Assembly (NCBI RefSeq): GCF_000189635.1
Contig: NW_002476178.1
Coordinates: 434,001 to 498,000, forward strand
Length of the DNA stretch: 64,000 nucleotides
Direction: 5' to 3'
Source of the DNA: Tetrahymena thermophila SB210
Taxonomy: Eukaryota > Ciliophora > Oligohymenophorea > Hymenostomatida > Tetrahymenidae
How positions within the stretch are numbered: position 1 is the first letter of the stretch; each line of letters starts with the position of its first letter. Positions 48,438 to 61,982 of this stretch are shown here, piece by piece. Both the position numbers and the translations under genes were made by a program. Below the pieces are notes generated by a model, which did no database searches, had not been told where the DNA came from, and saw nothing but the letters and a program-made list of their open reading frames with translations.

Positions 48438-51400
48438 TCATAGATTATCTTCTTTAATTTTTTCATTAAGAGGATTTATAGTAACTTCTTTTTTTTTATT
48501 TGGAATAATTCCAAAATCGTCATTCTATTAAGCAGCTTACTAGACTGAGGCATTTTAAATATCTTCTAAGTTAAGATTTGATTCATTTCTAATGTTAAAA
48601 ATGTCTTAATTACTTTGATTTAAAACATGAACTGTTTGTGCTTTTGGGCCACTTTTGAAGCATGTTCTTCTTGCTATGTATATAATTATAATCATTGCAA
48701 GAATAGCTGAAATACATAAGAATATATAAAACCACATGACATTTCCATTAGTCTCAGATTGCTATGCGAGCTCTTACGGACTGCGACAAACTGTCATTCC
48801 TGAGTCATCAACTTGTGTTTATGTATATCCTGGATTACATATACACAAATTAGTATTACTTTACATCTAAAATCCATCTTCAGTCCTACAAGTAATACAA
48901 TTAGTTGCTTTTACTGAGCAAGTCTTACAAACTTGGTCACATTTAGATGCTGCTTTTTAACCTGATTCAAAATATCCAGCCATAGGAACACAAGCACCAG
49001 ATTAAAGCTATCTAAAATTAGCTGCATCACAAATAGTGCAATTACTAAAGCTGCTGCATTCAGAACATGAAATAGGACATTATGAGCAAATACCTTAAGT
49101 GTTCATATAATATCCTGGCTTACAAATACATGATTGCTTATCTTATGAGACTATTAAATTGTTTGCACTTGAACAAGGTTAGCATATTGGTTATATGGTA
49201 CCACCAGAGGAAACTTAATAAAATCCATCTTTGCAATCACAAGTTTTAGTGACAGGATTTATAACTCTATTGTCAGTACTTCTGCATCCTTAACACATAG
49301 AGTAAGTAGAACATGAAAAGCATGTGGGACTACAAGGCTAGCATATTCTTACTGCCGGATTATCAGGTGAAACTACCTCATAAAAGCCAACTTAACAAGC
49401 ACATGTATTGCTAGCTGTCAAGTATCTCTTAGATTCAAGTGAGCAGCTAAGACAATTGTTTTCTGCTGATCCATTACATGTACTGCACTATTATTAATTT
49501 TTATTATTGTATTATTTTTCACTACTCAAAATATTAATTAAGTTTAAATATATTATGAATACAAACGGTCTATTTGTTTGTTAAAGTGATTCCAAAAAAA
49601 AAATTTTGTCTTTTTTAAAAAATATACTGTAAAGTGGCAAGGTTGGCATCTCTAAATTCCTAATTGAGAATAATAGCCATTCTAGCAATCGCATGTCTAT
49701 TTAACTTAATTATACTACCTAAAATAGTTGACTGAGTCACAGCTGGTGCATGAATTCTAAATATTTTTAAATGAAATTAATTAAATTATTAAAGGGTTGT
49801 TTTAAAATGTACAGCATCTCCTTTCTGGCAAGTCTTACAAGTAAAGTTACATGGAGCACAAAGAGGAGAAAGTGTATCATCATAATATCCATCGTTGCAA
49901 TCACATCTATTTGTTCCACTGTTGTATGTTCTTTAATTTGAAGCACTGCAAGATGTGCAGGCATTAGATGCTGTAGAAGAAGAACAAGCTTAACAACCTA
50001 ATTATTTTTAATACCGTTAATACCAATCATTTATTTAGTAATATTTTACTGTAATGGCAAGGTCCACATCTTGCTTAATTTGGAATATTAAAGGTACCAT
50101 CAATGCATTAACATAATCCTGTTACAGAATTATAAATACGATTGTTTTGACTCAAGTTGCATGTGAGACAATTACTTGGTCCTGCTCCTTAACAAGTCTA
50201 ACAAGAAAGGTCACAAGCAAGACAAGATTAAGATACTGCATCATCATAAAATCCATCTATACAACTGCATTTTTTTAAAGGTGCTACATAGTTTCTATGT
50301 ACATTTACTTGGCAATCTAAGCAATCATTTGGGCCTTATTAATCACAAGACCTACAAGAGTAATGACACTTTTAACAAACTGCTGTATTAGCATCAAAAT
50401 ACCCAGTAGTACATCCGCATTAGTTACCATTTTACTATCTTTAGCTATTTGCTAAATCGCAGCTAAGGCAGTTATTAGAATTAGGTCCATTGCATGTAAG
50501 ACAGCTTTTTAATTTATCAATCAATAAATTAAATTGATTTTTAACAAGAATTTTAAATGTTTTAATTTTGATACTATTTCAGTGATGTAAATTAATTCAA
50601 TAATTACCTGTAATGACAAGGAGCACATTAACTTTTTCCAGGAATATTGTAAAATCCATTGCTGCATTAACATTAATTTCCAACAAGAGTTCTATTTTTC
50701 AAAATTAACAAATTTTTATTTATTAGAAAATAAATTGCTTTCTTACCTATTATCAGTATTACTGCATAATGAGCATTATGTTGCTAATGGACCAGTGCAT
50801 TAAAGACATGATCTTATTATATATAAAAATATTTATTTATATCCTCTTTGAAAAAATAAGTTTACGGGTCACAAGGCTAGCAAATAGAATTGTTACTATA
50901 ATATCTATTAGCACAAACACAAGTGTTTGTTTAAGGAGATAATATTTGACTTGAGTCACAAGCAGTACATTATTTTGCATTGCCATAGCATTGCAAACAA
51001 TTACTATCGCATGGTAAACATTTTTAACTTCCTGTATCAAAATAATATCCAGATATACATCTACATGTGTTATCTGGCATTAATTAACGGAATTGATTAG
51101 CATCACATGCTGTGCAAGAAGAAGGGCCTGCACCATTACATGACAAGCAAGTTACATCACATTGTATGCATGCAGGTTAATTACCTTCGAAGTACCCATT
51201 AATACAGTTGCAACTATTTCCACTTTATATTCTATTATTAGCAGCACTGCATGAAAGACATTTACTCGTATTTGTTGGATCACAAGTTTTGCACCTAAAA
51301 TCACATTTTTAGCATGCTTAAGTTAAACTTTTATCAAAGTAGCCATCGTTACAAAGACATTGATTATTAACTAATGTTCTATTAGATCCTATAGGACAAG

Positions 51401-54400
51401 ATGTACAACTGTATTGAGTGTTAGATGTGCACTAAAGACTTTATTTAAATAGCTTAATTAATTTATATTAAGTGCAAATTGTAAATACCAAGAATAGTGG
51501 CAACTAGAACATAACTTTGTATCTATAATATCAAATAAGTTTGATTAGCATTGGCACTAGTTATTAATCAGAACTCTTTACATTGAGCTATCACAACTTG
51601 TGCATTGGTTATAGTTAGGTCCATTGCAAGTGAGACATTTCTTGAGTTTATAAATATAATCAAAAAATTGTATAATTTATATAAAAACTTACATAGTGAC
51701 AGCTTACACATTTTGCATTATTTGTGCCTATTGAAAAATAACCAACAGCGCATGGGCAAGTTTATCCAATTTAGACTCTATAAAAAAAATTTTTACTTTA
51801 AATATTTTATATTTAATATTTTAATATTACCTGTTATTCGTAGGATCACAGCTTAGGCATTATGATGGAGAACTTCCACTACAAGTTAAGCAACTCCTAA
51901 ATATTATTGTTATTAATATTATAAAATTTAAATTGAAAAATTAATATAAAAAATTAATTACGGATCACAAGGCTAGCAAACAGGATTACCTGGAATTTCG
52001 TAAAAACCTGTTTTACAAGGGCAATTGCTACCTAGCAAAACCCTGTTATTTACAGCATTACAAGATAAGCATTAATTTGTAGTTATTGGTAAAGTGCTAT
52101 CACAGGAAGCGCAACTAATAAATTTAAATTAATTTAACTATCATTTATTTTAAGAAAATTTACCTAAAATGGCATTGCTAACAAGCTTTTTAGTTAGGTA
52201 TATCCATATATCCTGTGATACATTAACAATAGGTACCATTTTATTATCTAAAACTATTAGCATCACATGTCAAACAAGCATTGTTTGAACTACCAGTTAT
52301 ATCATTACATGTTTTACATGAGTAGTGACAAGAAGCACATTAAGAGGTATTACTATCAATATTATAATATCCAGCTAAACAAGCACATTATCCATTTTAA
52401 AAAGTTCTAAAATTAAGAGAACTACACTATGTACAGTCTTAAAATGTACTTGCTTTACATTAAGAACAAGAAGCATGACAAGGTTAGCATACAGGCTCAC
52501 TTAAACCTACATCTTCAAAATATCCAGGCTTGCAATCACATCTCCCCGTAACATAATTTAATTAACGATTGCTAGCAGGATCACATGTCAAGCATTCTTA
52601 ATTGACTGAGTCACGAACACATGTTTTACAACTGTTTTAATTTAAAGATTAATTTTTTAGTTTAGAATTTTTTTTCAAAATGTATTTTTAAGCAAAATAT
52701 AATTTTAAAATTCGTAATAAAGTTTTTATAAAAAATATGTTATATAGCAAAAGTAAAAAATATTTTTTATTTTTTCTTAATTTATAAAAGTTTGTAAAAT
52801 TGGATTAAAGAATTTATTTTTGGTAAAAATTTTTAATTTTTTTTGAAATGTTCTTGCTTGATTAAAAAGTAAGTTTTAAAAAATAAAAGTTAATTAATAT
52901 TTTAGCTTTGAAATAATAAATAAAAACACATTTTTAATTTAAATTTATTTAATTAGTTCATTAAATTAAAATTTAAAAATATTACTCATAAGGACAAGTT
53001 TTACATTAATACTATCCTGCAGCATCGAAATAACCTACCATGCAATTACAAGAAAAAGTTATTCCATTACTATTTAAAGTACCTTAAACTCTAAAAGCTG
53101 TACTTTCACAAGAAGTACAATCATATTATCCTGGACCAGTACAATATTGACAACTATAATGGCATTTAAGGCACTGTTTATTTGGATAAACAGAATAATA
53201 ATTTGGATTACATACACAGAGATTGTGAATATTTCCTTACTAATCTGTAACATTCTGTAAAGTTCTAGATTAAATTAAAAAATAAAAAATCTTTAAAATT
53301 ATATATAATTATACCTCGTAGAATCGCATGTTTAACAATCAATACCGGTTTAAGAGCAAGTGCTGCATGACCTTTTCAAAAAAGTTTATAAAATTTATTT
53401 TAATATAAAAAAATCTAAAATACCAGTCACAAGATACACATAATTGATTTGAATTATCATCATAAGTTCCATCAATACAAATACATGTTCCTCCATTTAT
53501 TTTACGTCCTTAATTAATATCACATGTCAAGCAATCGGTTTAATTGGGACCGTTACATGATTAGCAAGAATAATGACATTTTAGACAAGTAGGATTACTG
53601 ATGTTTACAGGATCTACATAATAACCTAACTTACAATCACATTTTTTTGTAGAGGTATTTAGCTATCTATTATTAGAATCAGAGCAGCTAGTACATTTTG
53701 TTGAACTGCTACTACATGTCTTACACCTTGCATCGCAAACTTAACAATTGGTTCCATCATCGTAATATCCTGGTAAGCATAAACACTAGTTATTTTGAAG
53801 GTATCTAAACTAACTAGATCTACAGCTTAGACAAGCATACGAATTGTTTTATTATAAACATGTTAAACATTTTGGGCTACACTTTATACATTGCGAATAA
53901 GTAGGATTTTAAGTATCTTCACTATAACCATCCATGCAATCACAAGTACCAGTAGTCATACCAGTAATCTAATTAAAATTTCTATATAGATTTTAACCGT
54001 TAATTAAGGATGTACAATCTAAACATTAATTTTTTAATGGTCCTTAACACGACTTTGGACAACTCTTATCACATTATTAACAATTACCATCCCCTACATC
54101 ATAATATCCAGTTTGACAATTACAATTTGGAAGAACTCTATTATTTCCAAAGCAACTTTTGCATTAACCTGTTTACTTATCACAATCCGGACATACACTA
54201 GGACATTTTTAGCATACATCTTAATTGCTAATATCTAAGCTAAAATATCCATTCTAACAAATACATTTATGGCTTGAAGAATCCAGAGTTCTATTATAAT
54301 TATTAAATATAATTTTCATCAGTTTTTAAGTTATTGTGAAATAATTACCTGTTTTTTGAACTATCACAAGTTAGACAAGATCCAGTTGTATCCTAGCATG

Positions 54401-57400
54401 TAACACACTAAGGATCACATTAAATGCATTGAGTAGCTCCATCATCATAATATCCATTTATACAATCACAATTTTAAGAAAGCGGATTGTAAACTCTATT
54501 ATCACTTAATAAGCAAGATGTACAAACATTTGGTGAACCTTAAAGGCATTATGCACATTTATAATTACAAGGTACACAATTTTAATTTTTACCATCATCA
54601 TAATAATAGTTTTAACATGGGCAAAGTGGTATTTATCCATTTAATCTAAATGAACCAGCAGCTGGACATGTCAAACAATTGTAGTTATTTGGTCCATCAC
54701 AAGTAGCGCAAGAGTAATGGCATGCTTAACATTTAGGTTTATATGCTTCATAGAATGCATTTTTGCATGGGCAAGTTTACTAAGCACCAGAAGTTTGTAA
54801 CTTTTTATAAAAAAAATTAGTATTAGTAATTAATTAAATTTGTTTAATTTTAAATGATATTTTATTTATTTTTCTCAAAATTTTAAAATTTTTTATTTTT
54901 TAATAAATTTTTATGTTTAAAATAACGAATAATTGTGATAAAATAGTCAACACAAAGTGCAACCTTAAGTTATAATTAATAAATTAGAGATGCTCAAGAA
55001 AAATTAAAATCTATAAATAATATGCATATCATGATTAGTGAAAGAAAAATTTTCTTTTAGCTTACAAATTAACTTATTTTGGTATTTTAAATTTTTAGGT
55101 GGTTTAAAAAAATTAGATGAGCTAAATTTGATAATGTAGAGTTTTATAAAAGCATATTTTAAAAATTAAGTTTTGAAAAAATTATTTTTTTTTTCATTCC
55201 TGCTTATTATTTATGGATAAGCTACAAAGTTTTATATCAAATAAATAATCTTATTTTTTTAATTTTAATGAAAAATTATTTTTTTGTTAAAATATTTTTT
55301 TACATTTCTTGTTGAATCACAGGTTAAACATTAATTATAATTAGGACCACTACAAGTTTAACAGCTGATATCACAATTAGTGCATAATGCAGTTCCTGAC
55401 GAAGCTTAATAATTTGGTTTACAATTACATTATCCAGGACCAGGATTAGGTGCAGTCGATAACTCTCTGTTCATATCTGGATCACAAGTCATGCACTAAG
55501 TATTCGATCCTCCTTAGCAAGTTAAGCTTTAATAATATTTTAATTATATTTTGAAAACATAAAAAACTTTACCAAGTATAATGGCACTAAACACATTCAA
55601 TTGGATTTATTGTTGATTCAAATAAATTAGCTACACAATTACATGTTCCTGTTTAGTCGCTTTTAGCTGGATTGAATTAGAATATCCTAGTATAGTGAGC
55701 ACAAGTCAAACAGTTATCTACTTAATTATTATTTAAGCATGTTCCACAACTATGGTGACAAGGTAGGCAAGAATTAAGATGACCAGGCTAAGGATTCAAA
55801 TAATATCCATTAGGACATGTACAAACTCCATTTTTTAGAATCATTAAAGGATCAGAGCAAGAAAGACAAGTGTTTAAATTACTGCATAGTTTGCAGGATA
55901 AATTGCATTATTTACATGATTTGCTGATTGGATCATCATAATATTATTATTTACATGTACAAATAAATGTATTAGGATCAACAACTGTGTTCTAAATTAA
56001 TGAATGAAAGTTAATACTTTTATAATTTTTATAATAATATTTACTTAATCTCTATCAACTGGGCATGTAAGACATTAGCTAACACCAGGACCAGTACAAG
56101 AAGCACACGAGTAATGGCATTGCTAACAAGCTCCAGTTCCTATTTAGTCATAATATCCATCATTGCATTTACAAAGATAATCAGGAGTTAAAGTACTTTA
56201 ATTAAATATTTTTTTATTTTTTAAAAATAATTAATATATTTCAAATATTTATTTAAATACCGGTTAAATGTATTATCACATACTGTGCAAACATTTATAA
56301 ATTTTTTGGTAGGATCTGAAAGTTAAACTTAACAACCAGTTGGGCAATAGTATGGACAAGGCAGACACTAAGTACCATCATCTAAAGGAAATTAAGGAGG
56401 GCAATTACATGTATTAGAACCTATAACTCTAAGGCTTTTTGGATCACAAGATTTACAATTAGTACTAGTTGTAGTGCATTCTAAGCATTTTGAGTCACAT
56501 TACAAACATTTACTTGTATCTGTAGGAGAAGAGAAATACCCAAATGGGCATTTAACACATTAACTTAGGAATCCATAATCAGAATAATTTTCAGCTAAAC
56601 ATTAGCAATTATGTGTTGCATCTCTTTTTAATGGTTTAAAATAGAAAAAATAAGGTTATTTTACTAAAACGAAAAAATTGAATAACTTGAAATAAAATTA
56701 ATTGTACAAAACATAAAATATATTTAATTTAAAAAAATATCTAATTAGAAATCAAATAGCTATAATTCATATTAAAATGAATAAAAACTTCAATCAACAA
56801 TAGAAATAAAGTTTTAAGAAGTATTTTTGCTAAATATTTAAAATATTATTATTTAATTAAAATTTACCTGTCACTTTTACAAGTTAAGCACGAAATACCA
56901 TCAGAACAAGTCAAGCAATCTATTAAATATTTAAAATTTATTTCTAATACTTTAATTATAAAAAAATTACTGTTTTTGCATTGTTTACAAACCATGTTTG
57001 TCCCATCATCGTAGTATCCATGTTAACAGACACAAGTAGAACCTTAAAGTATTCTAAAACTTTAATGATCACATTATGTACATACAGTGTGATCATTGTT
57101 TGAGCATCTAAAGCAAGGATAATTACATAAGACACAATTACCTGAAGCGTCTTATCCATATCCAGGCAAACATAGGCACTGGGTTCCATATAAGTAACGG
57201 TTTTATGTTGAATCACATGATAGACATGTTTTCAGATCAGATAGGCAAGTTTTACAAAATTTGGTAGGGTCACAACTATTTAGTTAACATTGGTCTGTGT
57301 TTATAATATGTGAATCTGGATTGCATTAGCAAGTATTGTTTGATTATAATAATAGTTAATTAGAACATTATAAGCAAAAGGTGGCTGAGTTAACGCATCT

Positions 57401-60400
57401 TTTACATCCGCTATTACATATTTAACAGACATTTTCAAGCTTAAAATATCCATCTTTGCAATTTTAACAATAACCATTTGAAAAATTCATATTTGAATCA
57501 ATACAACTTTGGCATTGATTAGCTTAAGGTCCTGTGCAGCTAAAGCAAGCTTTTAGTTTTAAAAGTTATTTTTTTTTAACAAAATAAATATTAAAATTAA
57601 TGAATTTTACAAGGATGACATAGCAAGCAAATATAATTTTGAACTAAATAAGTTGATGTTACACAATCACAAGTTCCTGTAGCGGCATTAAGCTTTCTAA
57701 TATTTTTATTTTTACTTTAAATTTAAAGAATATAGAAATAAAATATTATTACCTGTTTTAAGATTGATAGCAATCAGTACAATTGTTATTGTTTGAACCA
57801 GTACACGTTTTACAAGTAGGATCACATTTATATGTTAAGCATCCTGTGTGGTCACATGTTAAACAGTTTGCAGCACAAGGACTGCAACTACCACTATTGT
57901 TATAAAAACCACTAACACACTAGCAAATACCATTGATATCAAATTAAGCATTTGGCAAACATTATATACATTAGGTGGATGTACACGTTTAACATAGTTA
58001 TTATGAACATTACTGACATTTATTTCCATCAAAATAGTACTAATTATTGCAATAACATTTACCTGGAGAAGTACCAACCATGTAACTATTTGCTGCACAA
58101 GCTATGCATATACTAGCATCAAAAACGCATCCTTATGTATCACATGTATTGCTGCATGGTAAGCACTAACCATTTAAAAAATAATGCCCAGCAGCACATT
58201 TACAGGTGTTGTCTGCTTATAATGTCAAAGAATAGTTACATGATGTGCATTAATTTTATTGCTAGCCACTACAGCTATTACATGTATAGTGGCATGTAAT
58301 ACAACTTGTACCATTATCATAATATCCTGAAGGGCAAGAACAGTTATTACCATTTAGTACTAACTGAATACCATTTTCTATGATGCAAGATGTACATTTA
58401 CCTAAATTAGCTTTAGAACATGAAGCACACTTTGCTGATGTGCACTATAAGCATTTAGTAGAAGTTGAATCTTCTGCATACCCACTTATACACACGCATT
58501 AAGCATTCGAATTTAAAATCCTATTTTAAGTAGCATCACAACTAGTACATTAAGTGCTTGAGTTTTCACAAGAATTACAGTACTAAGAGCATTAGCTGCA
58601 AGTTCCTTCACTTGTTCTATAATATCCTGGTGAACAATTGCATAACCCTGTATTAGGATCAAGTGTTGAATATGCAGGGTAATTGCTGCATGTTAAACAT
58701 TAATTACTAAAAGGTCCATTACAAGTATTACAGCTAGCATGGCACTTTTAGCAAATCTAATTTATTGAATCTAAGTAATAACCATCTTTACATGCACATG
58801 TTGGTGGAGATTAAACAATTAGAGGATTGTATGGATTGCAGGTAATGCATTACGACAAACTACTACAAGAAGAACAATTAAAATTACATCTGATACAGTT
58901 AGAAGTATCATAAAAGTAACCTAAAGGACAGTTAGAACATTAAGAACTAACTAGTTAATATCCACTGTAGCATTAAATACATGAACTTGTTTAAGTTGAA
59001 CTACATACTGAACAATTTTGATCAGCACATTTAATGCAATTTTCATCGTTATCTTCAAAGTATCCTTATCTGCAAGAACAGTTATAACCCTTTCCATAAA
59101 TTCTATTTTTTGTTACATCACAAGCAGTACAAAAATTGCTTTAAAGACATCCAACACATTTTTTAGAGCACTAAGTAGAAAGTAAACTAGCTATATAAAT
59201 TAGAATATTAATTAATTTTTTTCTTGATTTAGTCTTCAATAAAACTATCTTTAAAATATAGCAGTTCCTGCTTTAAAAATATATTATTCAATAAATTTTT
59301 TTGTTCTAAATCTTAATTATTTACTTTATATTTATTTTTTAAATGCTTACCATAATTAATCAAAATACAGAAAACTTATTTCAAATTAATTTTGAGAGTA
59401 AAAAAATTTTTTGTAAATATGTTTTAATTTAAATATATTTAATTTGTTTTTATAAAATTTAAATTTATTACAGTTTATCACACTTGAACTACTTGAATTC
59501 ATCACAATAGTTTTAGTTCTTATATTATAATTAGCAAATTGATTAATACCAGCAGTGATATCTTCATTCGCCAACAATAGCTTGCTTTATTAACCTGTTA
59601 AAATATTATACTCTATCAAATAAGTAGAGAGCCCAGGGTCAACATATATCTAAATAAGCACATATCCCTATGATTAATAACTTGATATAAAATGAAATAA
59701 AATTAAAATTTTTAATTTACATATGAGAACTCTAGATAAACAGTTTATGAAATTAATATAGCTGATGAGATAGTTGCAGTTGATGGAGAGATTGGAAATA
59801 CTTTATTAAAAATTATTAAATAAATGTATAAATTACTTAAAATAAAATATTACTTTGACATTACATAGGAGTATAATAACAACTAATAATATATTCTGTT
59901 AGCTAGTTTAAAGAAATTAATATATTATTTTTGGCTGTTAAAATTAATATACCTATCCGTAGACATATGATACGCTAGTAGGTTAGTTAGAAAGAGTAGT
60001 TGTTGCTATTGAGTTTTAACTAGCATCTAATACTAAAATATTAAAAAATAAATTGCAAAATACTTTTTTAAATTAAAAAATTACAATGTAGTTTATGAAT
60101 AGAATCTATTACAAACCATTATGATTTTTATTTCCATAATCCAATAAATACTATTTAACTAACAGAAGTGACTGTTATTGTATTTACAGTAGCTAAGTTT
60201 GATAATTGAACACCTTTAATAATTTTGAAGGGTAAAACTTTAAATTATCATGTAAGAATGATAAAAATTTACTTTAGATTTTTGCTTTACCTTCTGCCCA
60301 AAACAAAGTCTATTTAGAAAAATTATTTTAAAATTGTTAATTTTGATGTAATTAATAAATAATAAGTTATAAATGACTTTTAACATATTAAATTATTTTT

Positions 60401-61058
60401 AAATCAAAAATTACATCTAAACTTGGATTATAAAGCATACTATAGCATGATGTTCCTGCTTAATAGCTTATTGAACTAGGTGTACCAAAGTTTAATGAGG
60501 GTATTAATATTTCAACAACTATATTTATAAATTTATCTTAACTATTTTGAATAAAAATTATAAAAAATACTCTTGATTTTATCTACTGCTATAGCCACAA
60601 AGTATTTTCCCTATACCTTTAGTTAATATTATTTAAAAAATACGTAATTTGGTGAAACATCATTTTTATATTTACAACAGAGTTTATATCTTGAATAAAA
60701 GTAGGAGAAGTTGTCGTAATGAGTACATTATTTAGATCCAAATTTTGTATAGGATCATATACTATTTTAATTTTTAAAGATCTTAAATATTTTACAATAG
60801 GTGCTGTTTTAATTACTGTAGATGTTATTATCTGCTCCAACATATACAATATATGGTTAAGTCTATTCATGCATTTTTATTTTTAATTATTATTTGATAA
60901 TTGAATAATAATATAGAAAATAGTATAATTACTTCGATAAAAATAGATGTCGCAATTACTGGATCAGAAGAGGTATTTAAAATATTAACTGGAGTTAGAG
61001 CTGTTCTAACTATAAAATATTTCAAGAAGGTCAAAATTAATATTATTAATTTTAACAT
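48438..61058 (-). CDS. Giant Cys-rich (furin/GFR-like repeat) type I surface protein
   Basis: Single-pass cell-surface protein built of dozens of short Cys modules, estimated at about 3,000 residues. It starts at 61058 with a signal peptide (MLKLIILILTFLKYFIV); exon 1 is 61058-60933. Several small exons (to about 59460) encode a Cys-poor ectodomain with phrases such as TITVTSVSQIVFIGLW and YVLIQIYVDPGLSTY. From about 59190 the Cys modules begin (CxxC...C..C...G.Y....C..C pattern). The last exon (49487-48438, 350 codons) ends with VMWFYIFLCISAILAMIIII, a stop-transfer RR motif and a ~75-residue tail. At least 20 AT-rich gaps in the Cys part, at about 49490-49630, 52640-52985 and 54800-55310 among others, are introns. 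Exact joins inside were not resolved. It may be a receptor or surface antigen-like coat protein. The call and both ends are firmer than the internal model. Confidence 0.75.
48760..59190 (-). repeat. Tandem Cys-rich protein modules (dozens)
   Basis: Repeating unit of about 40-60 residues. On the minus strand the pattern is CxxC, a polar spacer, CxxC with a following R/N-hydrophobic segment, C-x-C, then an aromatic GY/GF turn (for example CICKPGYYMN, or CDCKDGFYQV), and CxxC again. Units are diverged at DNA level, so this is an ancient expansion. Introns often fall between units. The same signature occurs in the paralogue at 61983-64000. Confidence 0.8.
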
Positions 61059-61982
61059 ATTAGCTTAAAGTAAAAGTCTAATTGAGTTTGTTGCTCCTTT
61101 TTTATAATATTTTAATTCTTATCTATTTTTAATTATATTACTCTTACTCTCAAAATGTATTTTGAAAATTTAATTATTATAAATTGCTCAATCAATTTCT
61201 TTTGTTTTTATTATTATAAATAAGCTTCAAACAATTTCCATCTGCAGATTCTTTAATATAACATCTAGATATAGTAGTATCCTAATCTTATTTTCTCCAT
61301 AGATCATTCAATCAATAAATCATAAATATTAACATACACACATCATATTTCTTTTAAAGTATTATATAAAATATCTTTTATTACTATTAATTTGAAATGT
61401 AACAAAAAATTAAATCATGGTTATATATTAATTTGATAATAATTCCATGTTATAAAATCAAAATTTGAATTTTGATATTATATTTAAGCTAGCTAAAAAG
61501 AATTTTAATATTATTCAAAAATAGAGATATAGTATTTTACTTAAGACCTTTTTTTACAAACAATTAAATTGCTAAAATTTAAAGCAAATCGATATTAATT
61601 TAAAGTTTAATGTTAATTTATGAAATTCATAGTTTAAAATAAAGGTAATTATATTTTATGACTATTATTAAATAAATTTTTTAAATATAAATAAATATAA
61701 AAATTTTGAAAAATAATTCAATTATTAAATCAGCTCTTTTAAATACAATAATTAATTTATTGCCATTTAAAATTTTATATTTAAAAACAAATAAATGTTT
61801 ATTTAAAGAAAAAAATTTGTTTTTTTATTTATTTTTATTAATAAATATTTAAAATAACCAATAACTAAAAATATATTAGTAACCTCTAATTATTTATTTA
61901 TAATAGTGAAAAATCATTTTCATTCAAATTTACTTAAGTTAAAAAATAAAAATTAGTTTTTAATATTATAATTTCAATAGTA
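61059..61982. other. Intergenic, AT-rich
   Basis: About 920 bp between the start of the first Cys-rich gene and the stop of its upstream paralogue. Presumed promoter. No other gene recognised. Confidence 0.5.

Noticed and set aside
56956..57216. Minus-strand Val/Ile-rich ORFs within the Cys-rich gene (also at 57859, 60619 and 63549).
   Set aside because: Frame shadows. The true frame has the CxxC spacing; the shadow frames read the cysteine codons out of phase.
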